A DNA stretch of 64,000 bases from the NCBI RefSeq assembly GCF_016086655.4, contig NC_052144.2:31713896-31777895 (forward strand), given 5' to 3'. The DNA comes from Lepeophtheirus salmonis (taxonomy: Eukaryota; Arthropoda; Copepoda; Siphonostomatoida; Caligidae). Under the pieces are notes generated by a model. It did not search any database. It saw nothing but the letters and a program-made list of their open reading frames with translations, and was not told the DNA's origin. The number at the start of each line of letters is the position of its first letter. Within the stretch, counting starts at the first letter, position 1. The position numbers and the translations under genes were made by a program. This document shows, piece after piece, positions 23,630 through 36,330 of the stretch.

Positions 23630-26415
23630 ATGTATTGTTTACTTATAGTTAATCAGTGCAACTCCGTCTGACCAATTAAATAAAAAAAATATCAATACAT
23701 ATAGTGAATAAAACCGACCTTGATCTTGCTGACATAATTGTTTCTCAGGATCTCATTTTTCAAGATTTTGTACTTAAAAACAAATGACAAGTTAAGTAGT
23801 TATTTCATTTCACTACAAAAATCTTAAAAAATTTCGTTTTGACCTTTATATTGCATTTTCTCAAGATGTAATGAAATTAGCATACCATTTTACAGATAAT
23901 GGATTTTTTTATCACGTGGGCTATTTACTTATTTTTTACGCAAAAGTTGTTTCAAACCTATAAAAACAATAAAAATACTCAAAAATTTAAAGATCTTAAA
24001 TCAAATGATAAAAAACAACAAATAAATTAAGAATTTATAATATGGACTTCAAGTGCTTCCTTAAACTAGATTAAAAACCTTATATATTTTTTTTTTGATA
24101 AAGATATTTTGTTGATATGAGTATTTATAAGTAGAGAGATCATTTTCAAAGCTTGAAAGAGATGCAAAATTTATCCAGGAAGTTTGCTTGAATATGAAGT
24201 AAATGTGAATGCATGTATGGTTACTTTAATTCTTGTTAAAACATTTTATGCCTGATTAAGTTTATCTTTTTTTTTTTGGTAGGTATTTCCTTTTTTTGGC
24301 AAGGGGTTGAACAAATTCAAGGGTAATCCAAAAGTATTACCCTTTTTTATATTTTGTAAAAAAATTAGTAACTTAATTTTTTTTAATTAAGTATATTCTT
24401 TTCCTAAAAAAAAATTAGTCATCGATTATAATTAATTAAAGACAAGTTCAAGTATTTTTATTCCTTTAGAAGACGATTTACTTATGTATTTAAATCTAAG
24501 TTAGACGTTATCAGTCATGATTAATGAAGGTATTTGATTAAATAAATTGTATTTTTATCCTTTCTTGGTTGCTTCAGATAAAAGTATATGTAAGTATATA
24601 AACGTTTTTACATCAATCAATGCATTGGGATGGTATAATAATATATCCTTCTTTTATACTTGTTCCATTTAAAGTTTACTTATTTGCATTAGTTAATTAT
24701 TATATATTAATAATAATTTTCCTATAATAGCGTTGCAAATGAATAAAAATATAAGCAAAATTTTTATTAACAATCAAAAATGACATAAAATAAGTCTTAA
24801 GGAACTAAAATAGAACTATAATTATAATAAAAGGAAACCATTCTACAATTCAAGGAGGGTGTATGAGAAGACAATTACTGCGTTCATTAAAGTCTTAAGA
24901 GAAACAAAATCACAAAATTAGGTTACAAGAAACGGTAGTCCGTCTTTTGTAAGGTTTTCCTAAAATATGGAGCTCCCTTTTTACGATTTTTCCTTATCAT
25001 TGTATGGAAATTGGATCCTGTTGGCATCATGTAAAGTAAATGATTTTTTTATTTTTTCTGAGAATCAATCCTACTTCGAAGGCATTAAGAGAATTGGGAC
25101 TGCATTTTATGACCTAGCCAACTATTGCTATCTTGGCTTTCCAGATTTCCTGATAAATTGAATTGTTATATTACTTGTGTTATTTTAGGACAGCGATACA
25201 GAAATGTGCCTAAGTTTCCGTACTTTTTTGCCCAGAGGTGCATTTTTAGTTTCTTCTTTCAGTACAAGCCTTGTTAGCAAATAGGGACGCTGTTACAATT
25301 CGATAACACAGCCACTTCTGCTTTGTTGTTCTAAACAATTTTATAAATATAATGTTCGTGCTCAACGTTTTATTGGAGAGACTTAGTCTATTGCACTGAT
25401 AATTTGCAATATAAGTCTGTGATTATTTCCCTTTTACTGAGATAATAAGCCAAATTAGTTTGTTATTGATATCTTCTAATCCAATGCAAAAAGGTATTTG
25501 TGGTTATATTGTTGCTCACTTTGTTGATTTTAATAGAATATACCTCTTAAAATAAATGACAAAATTTGCCAACAAGGAATTCAATTCAATGTCTGCATTT
25601 CTTCATAGTCTTCATTTGGTAAGCTTTAAAGAAATTGTGCCCATCTCGTAGACATAGATTTAAATTCAGGGTTTCTTGTTTGCGTATTAGTTTAAGCATT
25701 TCTAAGTTGGGGTTTTTCCAACATTTTGGGTTTCTTTTCCAATACAAACTAAAAAACCCTTGGATTTGAAACAAATCTGTAGGACCTTTTAATTTTATTT
25801 ATGGAGCCTAGTTTCGAACTTAGTTCGAATTTCTGAATTGTTTTATTGTTTCCATATGTATACCCTAGCATTCCACGATTCACTTTGACCAAACCAGAAC
25901 GACTGAATATCCACAAAACCTAGTCCCCAAGAATATGTATAAGATGTTAACTTTTTATCATTTATAAATTTTGTTTCCCACACTAAAGAAAATGAGTCTT
26001 TTTGCTGTCAGGAGACAACATGTTTTCAGTAAATCTCATCACATGAACGCGTTTTTAAAATGATTTTGTAATTTCATATTTGAAACCGTTCCACTTTGTT
26101 AAGTTTCAAAAAGGATACTGATTCAATTGTTCCTGAAACAATGCTGAGTATTATTTCGTGATTTATCTGCATTGATTGTTTTTCGTCTAAAGACGAAATA
26201 ATAATCCTAGAAAAGAGATGAATTAGTAAATGAAAAACCTTCGTTATATTTTCTAATATACTTTTTCTTTTCAAATAAATACATATATGTAAAATTATAG
26301 TGTTAGAAAGTATAACTTAAAACGTGTAAAATAGTTTTTCTTGTTGGATATATGAGCAGTGTTTTATTCTCCAAAGATTATATCATTCTTTTTAAATTTT
26401 AAGGAGAGAATATGT
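23630..26415. other. Presumed intron or intergenic AT-rich DNA
   Basis: A few 60-65 codon frames (24967-25161 plus, 25774-25586 minus) have no recognisable motif. A possible acceptor at about 25188 followed by 31 open codons to a stop was considered too weak to call. There is no transposon signature. Confidence 0.4.
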
Positions 26416-26419
26416 AAGT

Positions 26420-26640
26420 CTAAAGTGTCTGTATTCATGAACTACGGAGAGGAACAAAGATGATTTACTAAGGGGCTATCATAATAATTCCTTTCTTGAC
26501 TCAGAATAGATTTGAAGAGTGACATTGGAGAGGAGATACGGAGTGGGATTTGGGTTTTATTCCCTTCTTCTCGTAGCTGATTACGGCTAATATAATGATA
26601 CGTCATGACAACTAAGCTCCCAAACATTTTTCAAATTATC
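26420..26640 (-). repeat. Dispersed repeat family A, minus-strand copy
   Basis: Reverse-complemented, it reads 'gggagcttagttgtcatgac', 'attagccgtaatcagctacg', 'atcccactccgtat' and a 3' half resembling 'atgtcactcttcaaatctat', in the same order as the plus-strand copies at 36155, 52190 and 62520. It is the only minus-strand copy I found. Confidence 0.55.
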
Positions 26641-27086
26641 AAAGTTATTGCCTCATTTTTTGACTTTTTACGATGCAGGTACTTCATTTTTTACACAATT
26701 CTATTAATACTAAACTTATAATGATACAAAAAGGATATGAAAACTTTGAATGGCTATTAATAATCGACTAAATCCATATAAATTGAGTCAGAGAAGTACA
26801 AGATCTCCAAATTGATTTCTTAGCAATTATATTACTAATATTTATTGACAAGTACGTGGTAAAAAACTTAATTCAGAGTGATATTATTAATCATTTAACC
26901 CTCCCTTACATTTACTATAAATCCGAATGCAAATTTATTCCTGACATATTAAGCTTTTGCAATATTAAAATGAATATTTAAGTTACATCAAATGTATTAT
27001 TTGGCTTTATTAGTTGTTACATTTAAAAAAAATTATATTTCATCCCTAAAATAAAACAAATATAGATAAAATAGCAACATTTATAC

Positions 27087-27177
27087 CTAGAGGCGTTTGC
27101 ACTTCCTCCTTGGGATGATTTTCTTCTTTTGAGCTTTTTTGGCAGGTATTACTGGCAAATGAAAAGCCAAAGTTCCT
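27087..27177 (-). CDS. Candidate upstream exon of the neuroligin gene
   Basis: On the minus strand an open segment encodes 'RNFGFSFASNTCQKSSKEEN' then 'HPKEEVQTPL', ending in a partial codon at a 'gtataaat' donor (27086). The dangling G plus the GT that begins exon 21942-22085 makes a Gly codon, so the phases match and the splice would read '..EEVQTPLGPSQLKPVLLF'. In vertebrate neuroligins the alternatively spliced, Lys/Glu-rich insert at splice site A sits just before the equivalent P-V--(Y/F)IHG block. The acceptor ('actattttaaag') is weak and an in-frame stop lies just upstream. The length (91 nt) is not a multiple of three, so it would not be an optional cassette. Treat as tentative. Confidence 0.35.
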
Positions 27178-27559
27178 CTTTAAAATAGTTTATTGCCCTC
27201 AGGTAAAACCTAAGAAGGCCTTTATTTGTCCATTCATTTTACAGACTATAATATTATGTTTTAATTTGTCTCACACAATCTGTTAAAAAATTTAACATGC
27301 CAAGTTTTACACATTGAAAGGATAACTTTTCTTCCGGTGATTTTCCGGTAAAATAATTGCACAGTAAAGACTTGGTGTTAATTTGAGTTTGTAGATTTTT
27401 ACACACTCCATCCCAAACACTTTTTAAATATGTAAATATATCTGAGTAATGTTCTCTGACGAGTTCAAATCAAATTCACCCATACTCCTTAGAAATTCCA
27501 GCTGTTTGATATTTTCTTTGGGAAACAAAATCCTTCTTATGAACTGAAATATTTTTACA

Positions 27560-28190
27560 ATACTTAAAATTCCCCGTTCTGCTTAATAACTTGTTTACAG
27601 TAAGAATCCAACTTCATAATCACTTTTTGGTAGAATCCCTTATCTCATTAAGCAAAAAAAAACTTAGACTACCAATCTTTGCAGGTCTTTACAGAGGCAA
27701 AATTTGAATCCGCTTTTGCGTTGGCCATAGACAAGAAGAGGTAGTAGTCACTTTATGCGGGGTGGATGTATAATATCTTTCCATTTGAGCTTCCAGAGTT
27801 TCTGGTGGGTCGTCAAAGATGTGAGCTGCCTGGTGTTGTCTCAATGATGTCTTGTTGCCACTAATTTATCAATGCTGGTCGCTTCTGTTCGATCGCCAGC
27901 TTTAAAAGGTCATGTTGTTCGCGGTAAAGAACAAAAATGAGGAAGAAAAACAATCACTCATGCCACTGTTGTGCAATACGAACTGAAAGAGTATCAGCCC
28001 CGTGCACATTACAAATTTTCTTGGACACGTTTACTTTTCTGTTGGTAAAAATCTAAAATAAGACCAAATTTCTTCGTTTAAAACATCCCTACTCGACCCA
28101 AGATAATTCACGACTGAACCAACCAATCGCATTACTGTCCAAAAAGCGTTTGGAGTATACACTAACAACTTTACAAAGTCTTATCGTATG
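27560..28190 (-). pseudogene. Canonical mariner transposase fossil with internal deletion
   Basis: On the minus strand 'KICNVHGADTLSVRIAQQWH' matches the first helix-turn-helix of canonical mariner transposases (KIC-VYG-D-LS-R-AQ-WF). After a short gap the catalytic part begins: 'LYREQHDLLKLAIEQKRPAL' (compare LYREQLDRLK-AI-QKRP-L). Decayed versions of the HQDNARPH and MHPPYSPDLAPSDYHLF blocks follow as 'TTPGSSHL' and 'DYYLFLSMANAL'. The C-terminal 'KGFYQKVIMKLDSYCKQVI' matches the FY--GI-KL--RW segment. Roughly 100 residues between the first helix-turn-helix and the LYREQ block are missing and stops are frequent. This lineage differs from the other mariner-like copies here. Confidence 0.75.
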
Positions 28191-28199
28191 ATCCCATCT

Positions 28200-29280
28200 G
28201 AGGAATAATGAACAAAATATATTAAGTTATAAAAAAGATGCTGGAAAATAGGAAATAACTTTTTCCTCAACCTAATATTTATTAAATGTAAATTCAAAAT
28301 AGTATTTGGGTTTCATTAAAAATAAATTAAAAAGGAATAACTTATTTATGTTGGGTTCCCAACTATATACTACAAACACTGCATGCAGGTGCTAAAACCA
28401 GTTCGCCCGGGATGAAAGTTTAATTAGTTGAAATACCCGTTTCTACTGACAAAGCTCATTCCTAATATTAAAAGTCAAAAGATACCTTAAAGGTCCACAT
28501 TGTAGGATATGATCCTAAATATATCACTATTAATTACTTTGATCTCATGTTTTATGCATATATTTATATAATTTTTGACACCCCCTTATAAATTAATGAA
28601 TAGTCAAATAATGGTTGCAAGAATATATGTATATAAATACATCTGATAAATGTATAAATCCATCCGTCACAAAAAGATAGCAGTATACAATAGACAAAAA
28701 GGCATCTTTTGTATTTTCAATTTAGAATAATGAATGTACCTTTTGTGTAAAAAAATATCAATACATAGATTGTCAGTGAATGAAAATGAAAAATAGGGAA
28801 AAAAGGGCGTAAAGAAACTTGTTGGTGATTTTTGGCAACGCACAATTCCTAATTTACTGATTTTACCTTATTGAGAGTATTTATGTGATAATTATTCAAA
28901 CATATTTATATAAGTATCTTTAAATATTAATTAAATTACTCCTCGGAATTCAAATCAAGATGTGTCTTCAATTTATAAGATCAAAATTTAATCTGCATCA
29001 AAGGATTTTCAGGTACTTTTATAAAAAAAAAAAATAAAAAAAGCTGTGATTTTTATTGTCGTTTTTCTTCTTATTATTTTTTCTTTAACCCATATCAGAT
29101 ATGTGTAACGACTGTGCTATTTTCAGTTAGAGTGTTGATTTGTTTTATGTTTGTCATAATTATAAATAAAGGTATGCCTATTAGGCTTTTAAAAAAATGT
29201 TCAGAACACCAATAAAACAAGTAGCGAAAGAATAATCATTCGAAAAAAGTATTCATACATAGAACAAGGGCGTCCAAAAG
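28200..29280. other. AT-rich stretch, nothing recognised
   Basis: Only interrupted short frames and poly-A tracts are present (for example at 29021-29042). Confidence 0.5.
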
Positions 29281-29284
29281 ATTA

Positions 29285-29880
29285 TTATTATTTTTTTTTT
29301 TTTGGGTGGGGCATTAATTTTTGGATTTTTTTTCCAAATAGGATTTCAAATATTAAATATTTTTGGAAAAAAATTTCAAAAAACCATAGCTGTTACAAAA
29401 AATTAATTTCTTTTGGAAAAGAAAATTAAAATATTAACTTTTGGAGAAACAATTTCAAAGATCCATAGTTATTCACAGAAAATTAAATGTTTGGGAAAAA
29501 TATCAACAATCCAATGATATTCACCATTAATTAATTTTTTTTGTAAATAAATTTTATAAAATTAAATTTTAAGTATTTAGTTTTTTGCAAAAAAAATAAT
29601 CCTAAATCTACAGCCATTCACAAAAAACTCAACTTTTTGGAACATCATTTGAAAATTAAATTTTTTTCTGAAAAAAAGTTTCAAAAATCCGTAACTATTC
29701 TCATAAATATTTAAAAATCCAAAGTTGTTCACAAAATTTTTTATAAAATCTTATATCAAATGTTAAGTTATTAGGAAAAAAAACAAAAATCTACAGCCAT
29801 TCACAAATTTTTAGAAATAAAAATTTCCAAAACCCATAACCATTTTCAAAAATTTACAGTTGTTAAAAAAAAAAAAAAAA
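29285..29880. repeat. Oligo-A/oligo-T minisatellite (family C), locus 2
   Basis: This is a degenerate tandem array with units such as 'tttcaaaaaaccatagctgt' followed by a 'acaaaaaattaatttc' block. It is in the opposite orientation to 3790-4215 and the same orientation as 50370-50995. The right edge is a poly-A run followed by 'cagggggctacagccctttc', a GC-richer end. Internal spacing is about 50-65 bp with many indels. Confidence 0.65.
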
Positions 29881-29949
29881 ACAGGGGGCTACAGCCCTTT
29901 CAGCCCACACCCTGTGGACAAATCTATACTCTATAGGAATGATTGATGG

Positions 29950-32080
29950 TTTAGGAACACCATTATGGCAGTTAAGTTTTGATTTTATTTGAAGTTAACT
30001 CTATAGATGGAATAAGTTTCCACAAGGACATAAGGAATCCATAGTTAATATTTCTACTAGTACATAAATCTTTATTCTGTGGTAATTTTTGTGATGACTA
30101 TTTTGTATTTTTAAGTATACATATTGCCACGGAATTATACACCCATGTTACATGTTGCCGGATGGTTGCAAGATTTCTTTTCTTTTTTTGAAGGAAGTTC
30201 ACCATAATTTATTTATGTGAACAATCAGTGTAAGGGAGTTCTATGTAATTTAACATGAAGATTATTTGTTTCGTTACCTCTGTAGAAATGAAACAATAAA
30301 AATAAATAGATAAGAATTCCATATTAGTCTAAATTTAATTGAAAAAAATAAATACTAATAATTTTTCCAGTTTAAAAAAAAAAAATAATAAGTTTACAGC
30401 AGGCCATTTTATATTGATATCATTATTCCGTTTTCTTGATGCTTTGTTATTTAATCAAAGTAATTAAATACAACAGTGGTTAAATAAGCTTATGAAGGAA
30501 GGATTAGAGGTACTACGAGTTTGACAATATATATCAAGAAATTACAAAAAACGGGCTTCATCTTTTTTTCCTAGCACATAAATCATTAATGAATATGTAA
30601 TTTTTTGATTTGAATGGATCAATATCAAGGGAATGTTGGACTTCAGTACTAGCTGAATGAATGATCCGTATTTCTCGCATATACAGATGGATTTGGTATA
30701 CTTGGTTGCCAATATACTTTACAAAGTTTGTTTATGTAGCGTTTTCTATTGAGATTTTCATTCTCCTCGAAATAGCTATTACTTATTATTATATACTCGT
30801 AGAAGTAATCTTCTTTTCAACGGTTGTGTGTTAAATAATCTTATTTTTACTTTGATATTCCTATTGAAAATTTCTGTCAGATGCATTTGAATAGAAAAAT
30901 GAATATTATTTCAAGTTAGCTTTGCTGTGAGTATTCCAAACAAGATAATTGAATACAATTATCTGTTTTTCTATAATTGATAAGAGTATTTCACTTAGTA
31001 ACTTGTTAATATAAATCATAAAGACGGCCACTGAGTCCATTTTCCAAAAAGTAGCTTCAGCTAATGAATAATGAGATTTCCAGCTGATAGTCTATCTGAT
31101 GAAATGGCTTTTTTACTTGTTCTTTCATGTTTGTGGTTAAACAAGTACTCAAGAAGATGTGGGAAAAGTTATGGAATAGAAAATGGTTTTAAATATTGAT
31201 TCTTCAAACTTATATTCCACAATTTTAACTGTTTTTTTTTTAAACTCTTCCGAAGCTAATCTCGACATTATGTAATAAAAATATCATTTTGAAAATGAAT
31301 AAAGAAAACTCGTGAATTCTTAGAAGGCGCTTAAACTTCAAATTGCATAAATTTCCTTACGCACTTCCTTTAATTCCAGTCTCGACAATATTGGATTTAC
31401 GATTATTAGAATATTCCGGGATTGGGAGAAAAAAATCAAGGATTAAATACAAATTATACAAATGAGGAACAATAACAAATTTTGTTGCTACATATAAGGA
31501 ATATTATAAAATAAATAATAGATTAAAGAAGTAATCAGCTAGGAAAAAAAGCGTGCAATTAAAAGAGTGAGTTTTCTATTTGTACAGAATTTTGTGATAT
31601 TCCTTAAGAGAAAATCAATGAATATAGGTATATGAATTTTCTATAAATAAATATTAGAATGATTTTAACCACAAAAGATGATAATAAGTAAAAAAAACCT
31701 TTACCCACAAAATATACTCATATAAAAACCAACATAAAGAATATATTTATTAAATTTCGGTAAAGTTTTTTTAGATCATGCTTTAGAGAAATAAAAATAT
31801 ATGTCTCTATGGATTCACAAGAAAAATGTTTGTCAAGAATACCTTATTCTTTTTCTTGGTCACATCATTTAGACAGTTTCTTTCCTTCAATGCTGAAATA
31901 AGCATGTTTCATTTTCAATTCCCTTCAGAAGTTTCATGACAAAGCATTTTCGATCATGAGTTATTATAAAATTGTTTTTGTAATAGTTTCTTAAAAAGAT
32001 ATTACCAATTCCATTTTTCAATCGATCTTTATTACTGAACCTACAGAGTAGCAAGCCAAAACTTGTATTAACAATTTATT
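29950..32080. other. AT-rich stretch, nothing recognised
   Basis: Both strands carry only short frames. There are no RNA-gene promoter boxes or transposon motifs that I can support. Confidence 0.5.
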
Positions 32081-32189
32081 ACGATGTTATCATCCTTATT
32101 TATAATTATGAGGTTGTATTACGGAATCAAACGACACATGAACAAAAAAATTTTTTTTTGTGTTTATTCCACGTCTCTAAGTGTAAAAA

Positions 32190-32495
32190 TGTTTGAGCAA
32201 CAACAAAAAGGTGATCTCCTCCTGTCATCTCTATCGGGACTGCCTACAACATTAAGAAATAAAAATATGAATAGGAATGGGGTTAAAAGGTGTTCACATC
32301 CAAGAAGAACCAAACTTCTGCAGAACCAATATGGCTGACTTCTGGCCGCCCTTCATATCACTTTCTTCCAGCCCTCACCTCAATACCTTGGATTTTGTAG
32401 TTTAAGGTGGTTTTGGATATCTTCATCGGCTTATCGAGGCGGTTATGACTTGTAAAGGAGGATGTATTGAATAAAAAATATATGTAAATATTATT
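32190..32495 (+). pseudogene. Mariner-like element remnant, 3' catalytic region
   Basis: After an uninformative frame containing 'KGDLLLSSLSGLPTTL' and 'RCSHPRRTKLLQ', the +1 frame reads 'NMADFWPPFISLSSSPHLNT' then 'LDFVV'. This is a decayed form of the family block N-ADFW---FWPPSSPDLNPLDF-VW around the third catalytic Asp, where the SPD here is SPH. The protein end is also recognisable as 'GGCIE' followed by a stop at about 32473. The upstream catalytic part is missing, so this is another internal-deletion or 5'-truncated copy. Confidence 0.5.
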
Positions 32496-32634
32496 TTTCA
32501 ACATATCAAAAACATGTCTTGAGTTATCGTTTTTTGTAGTTTAGCCATATTAATGCAAGTTTTGTGGCTAATCTTGTATATACATATACTTTACAATTTA
32601 AGCACTTTTGTAAAAAAAACCAACCAAAATTGAT

Positions 32635-32855
32635 ATAGTAACCCTGACAATTTGAAGAATATTTTGAGCTGTCATGACGTTTCATTAGATTGTCTACAAG
32701 AATCTGCGAGAGGATGTCAATAAACAAAAATAATATTTAGCATCTAGCAAGGACAATGCCATCAATTACTTTGATGTTCAAACAGTATCGAATCATATGG
32801 GTAACTTCCCAACAAATCCACAGTGTTACTCTCTGTCTTTCATAAGCATACGTTC
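32635..32855 (+). repeat. Dispersed repeat family A, rearranged copy
   Basis: The 5' landmark 'gtaaccctgacaatttgaag' and 'gctgtcatgacgtttcatta' are followed by a stretch of unrelated AT-rich DNA. The 3' landmark 'cagtgttactctctgtcttt' then follows at about 32820. The middle is therefore replaced or highly diverged. Confidence 0.5.
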
Positions 32856-33029
32856 TTGTGGTTAGTTTATACGATGATGTTCTCTCCTCCATAATTAAAA
32901 ACTGATGATAACTGAGTTGGAAAATATAAACACTGGTCAGATTGCTAAATACCAAAAGCCTTGTACACGAGAAAATGCTTAGAATTAACAAATATTTATA
33001 TAAGTATGTTATTACTAATTTTTTATACA

Positions 33030-33765
33030 ATGGGATTTTTTATATCTTGAAAAAGAGAAGATTCAATCGATTTTTTATCCTTTATTTTTTGGCAAAAAGG
33101 GGTTATTTTCTCCTCATTAGAAGACTACATTAGTTATATGTATGTATCTATATATTTATATTCCTCTCTCTTCTAAAAAAATTACCTATTATTATAGAAT
33201 ATACAACAATATGAAGGGGTCAGCAGTTTTATCAAAGCATTTATTAAGGAGTAAATAATTTAGTATAATGTCCTTCCAGAAAAACATTTTCTTTATTCAA
33301 AAAGTTCTAGTCTTACTAATTTATTTATTTTGCTTTCTCATTATGAATTGTTTGACTTAATTATTCTATTATCAATTTATTCATCATGCACTTCATTGAT
33401 AAGGAAAACTTTTTTTTTGCTAAATATTCTTTGGAATAATCTGTTCCTATTAAATTTCTCTTTTTTCTTTGCGATTACCATCATTAAATTAATTTAAGTT
33501 CCATCTATTTCCATTATTGATTTATATTTGTTTTATTGTATTTTTGGGTTGAAAGAGTTTCATTTATATTTGTATTTATAATTGCAAAATACTTTGTATG
33601 CAAATAACTACACTTATAGTAATTCTAGAAAGCTATAATAGACTTCATAAGATCAAATGTTTTGTAAGGATTCCAAATTAATGCTGTTTGTCTAAATTAG
33701 GTTATTGAAACTAGATTTATACAAGAAAAAAACAATATTTGTATGATCTTTACAAAATTGCCAAT
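33030..33765. other. AT-rich stretch, nothing recognised
   Basis: Poly-T-rich, with only short frames; nothing can be supported. Confidence 0.5.
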
Positions 33766-33769
33766 AGCT

Positions 33770-34080
33770 AATTACACTGTTCAACAACAAAAATGGTACA
33801 ATAAAACCATATGATGGACTTAGTGGTATTTTGTCCTTTGAATACAAATATTGCTTTATTTTTTCTCCATTAATTTATGGTCTTTACAAATAGGCTATCA
33901 TTTTTTGTTATTTTTGGCTACTTTTAAGATTCAAAGCTTTTATAATCGCTTTGTGTTAAAGCTAGGGATACATATTTTGCAAAAGTAATGTTAAAAGATT
34001 CTTAAAACTATTTGACAATGTCTGTATCATGTTTATAACTCGAGTTATTTTTGTTAAAGTTTAAAATATATGATTTTTAT
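33770..34080. repeat. Foldback-type repeat, partial second copy
   Basis: The left arm ('ttacactgttcaacaacaaa' and 'cttagtggtattttgtcc') matches the arm of the foldback element at 39140-39570 (39565 reading leftwards). The loop segment ('ttaagattcaaagcttttat', 'aaagctagggatacatattt', 'tataactcgagttatttttg') matches 39280-39420 in direct orientation. The right arm is not evident, so the copy is truncated on that side. Confidence 0.5.
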
Positions 34081-34624
34081 TGAAAAGCTCATAGTCGTTA
34101 GGAGAATACATTTAGAAAGTTTAGAAGTATCTTATTGGATATCTGAAAGTTTGAAGTTTAATTAAAAAACAAACAAATAACAGCTCAGTTTTGAACTGAT
34201 CTTATAAGAAAAGTCCATATATTAGTATGTCATAGCTATGAAGAAAAGAAGAGCTGAAAATTGAAGGACAGAGAAAGAAAGATAGAGGGGGCAGTAGAAT
34301 TTCAAAAGTGTCAATTTAAACTTTTCTTATGAATAGGACCCCGAATTAGGGATCCTTGATCATCAATGGAGAAGTGTACATGTGTCAGAAGGAATCCCTT
34401 GTAACGAAATTCCCGCTGAACTGTCCCTCAGCATTAGGATTTGAATTTGTGTAGATTTGCCTTGAGAACTACCTTGAATGTCCCTCTCCTGGAATCATTT
34501 TCAAATGGTTTTTTCACACACATAAAAGACTCACTAAAAAAATTAATCAAGTACAAAAATAAATGTTGTGGAACTGATCATTATAGAAATAATTCAATTA
34601 TAATGCAACTTTACGAGAAACTAT

Positions 34625-35000
34625 ATATAGTAAGTGCTCGATACAAAATATTTGAGGGTAATTTTTTCCTGCTTTTATAAGTCGTAAAGTTAAAACAGTC
34701 TCCTGTATATTTACTTTCAAACACGCTTTTCCATTATGAATTATTGAAACACAAAGAAGGAAGAATCTCAAATCTCCTTTAAGAGGGAATGTCAAAAAAG
34801 AATATATGCAAGATTGTAGAGGTTTTTTCAAAGAATTGAAATATAGACACAAACACTTTTTGCTGTCTTATGATTCAACTTAGAGTTGGTGGACAAAACA
34901 AAAAGAGAGATGCCTACCTTTTTTAAAAAGATATATTTTGTTAGCTTTACAAAACTTTATTAAAAGATTGATGATGTCATATAAAAAATATACATTCATT
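34625..35000 (+). repeat. Left member of a ~400-bp inverted repeat pair
   Basis: This aligns over its whole length with the reverse complement of 38240-38635. Shared blocks include 'tacaaaatatttgag..taat', 'ttaagagggaatgtcaaaaa', 'gcaagattgtagaggttttt', 'tagagttggtggacaa' and 'tattttgttagctttacaaa'. I estimate identity around 80% with small indels. The pair brackets 3.2 kb. It could be two copies of one dispersed element in opposite orientation, or the long arms of a single element. Confidence 0.7.
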
Positions 35001-35009
35001 TCAAAGATA

Positions 35010-36150
35010 AAACATTATTTTACGGATAATATATCCAATTTTATTTCTCAAAAGTTCAAATTTAAAATTATATAAATTTTCTCAATTGAAAATCAATCAA
35101 GGGTGAAATGAAGAACATGAATAAGTAGTCTCGAAAAAATAAGGCATGAAGTGACGTTATCTAAGCAACTATTGTTTTTTTTAATATTCTAGTACTTATT
35201 TTTTGTTGTTGTTAGTTGAGGCAACATACAAGAGACATCCTTAAGAGCCAATATACTGCGTAGTTCGTATTGAGTGTACTCCGTATGTAGTATATAACTT
35301 CTTCTGTTTTGTAATGTGATTTTTCGTTAAATAACTAGTTACAATTTTGCATTAAGTTATAAAGAATGTCGTTTGGTGCGAGAAAAAAGAAAAAAAAACG
35401 AAACTGTTTTGAACTTTTTTGAAAAATAGTTCGAGTAAAAACAACTAATTTAACGTATTTTTATTTGGAGTGTGTCTATGAAAATGTGTATAAAACAATA
35501 TAAACAGATTATATATAATATAATATATATTATTTTTTCAATGTAAAAATGATGTTCTTTTGTAATAAATATATGTGAAATGTCCAAATATGTATAGAAA
35601 ATCACTTGTAGATACATTTACTTTCCTTGTCAAAAGCTTATATGCATATAATCATACAACGCAACAAAAGGAGCAAACTAAAAATATCAGTCCAGTTGTA
35701 CATATGCAATGAAAATAACTAAATAGTTAAAAAATATTTTGTTGATGGTTTTTACGAAAAAATACCATGTTTTCTTTTTGGGCTATAAAAAATAAGTGAG
35801 TCATTTTTTCTGTGTACACAGAATTTGTTTTATTTTCTTTCTATTTTTTGTGTCTTCATCAAAATTTATTTAATGATGTATAAACTCATAAAAACACAGT
35901 TTGATATCATAAATATACTGAGGAAAAATACATATATTTTTTTTGCTTTGATCAAATAATAGAAGAAGTGAAATATGAGAAAATGTGTGTATATAAGATA
36001 CTAGGCAACAAAGTAAACTATATATTAAGTTGTACATAGAAAATAGCTTCTCAAAAACAAATTCATCTATGGAAATTCAGAATCGTTTAATGCTTTACGA
36101 AGCAATAGAGTTACATAGAGTTGTAATCTATAAGTACTTTGAGCTTGTAA
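35010..36150. other. AT-rich stretch between the inverted repeats
   Basis: No coding signal. A short palindromic TA-rich patch lies at about 35508-35532. Confidence 0.5.
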
Positions 36151-36154
36151 ACCA

Positions 36155-36330
36155 AAAATAATATGGTAATCCAGACAATTTAAAACTGTTTAGGGTGTTA
36201 TTAAATTAGACTGCAAGCTACTATGAAAGGAAGGAACAAGACATAAATCCAACTCTGTGTCATACAAAGACATATGCAGAAATTACAAGGATGTCGATCA
36301 TTCATTCTTCTCTGATTAAAAATTATAGTA
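36155..36330 (+). repeat. Dispersed repeat family A, copy
   Basis: Landmarks in order: 'ggtaatccagacaatttaaa', 'ttagactgcaagctactatg', 'aaggaaggaac', 'aactctgtgtcatacaaaga' and 'aaattacaaggatgtcgatc'. The 3' end after 'cattcattc' is diverged or missing. Confidence 0.6.

Noticed and set aside
25188..25290. Acceptor-like 'ttattttag' followed by 31 open codons on the plus strand
   Set aside because: No recognisable protein, no donor, and the frame is short.
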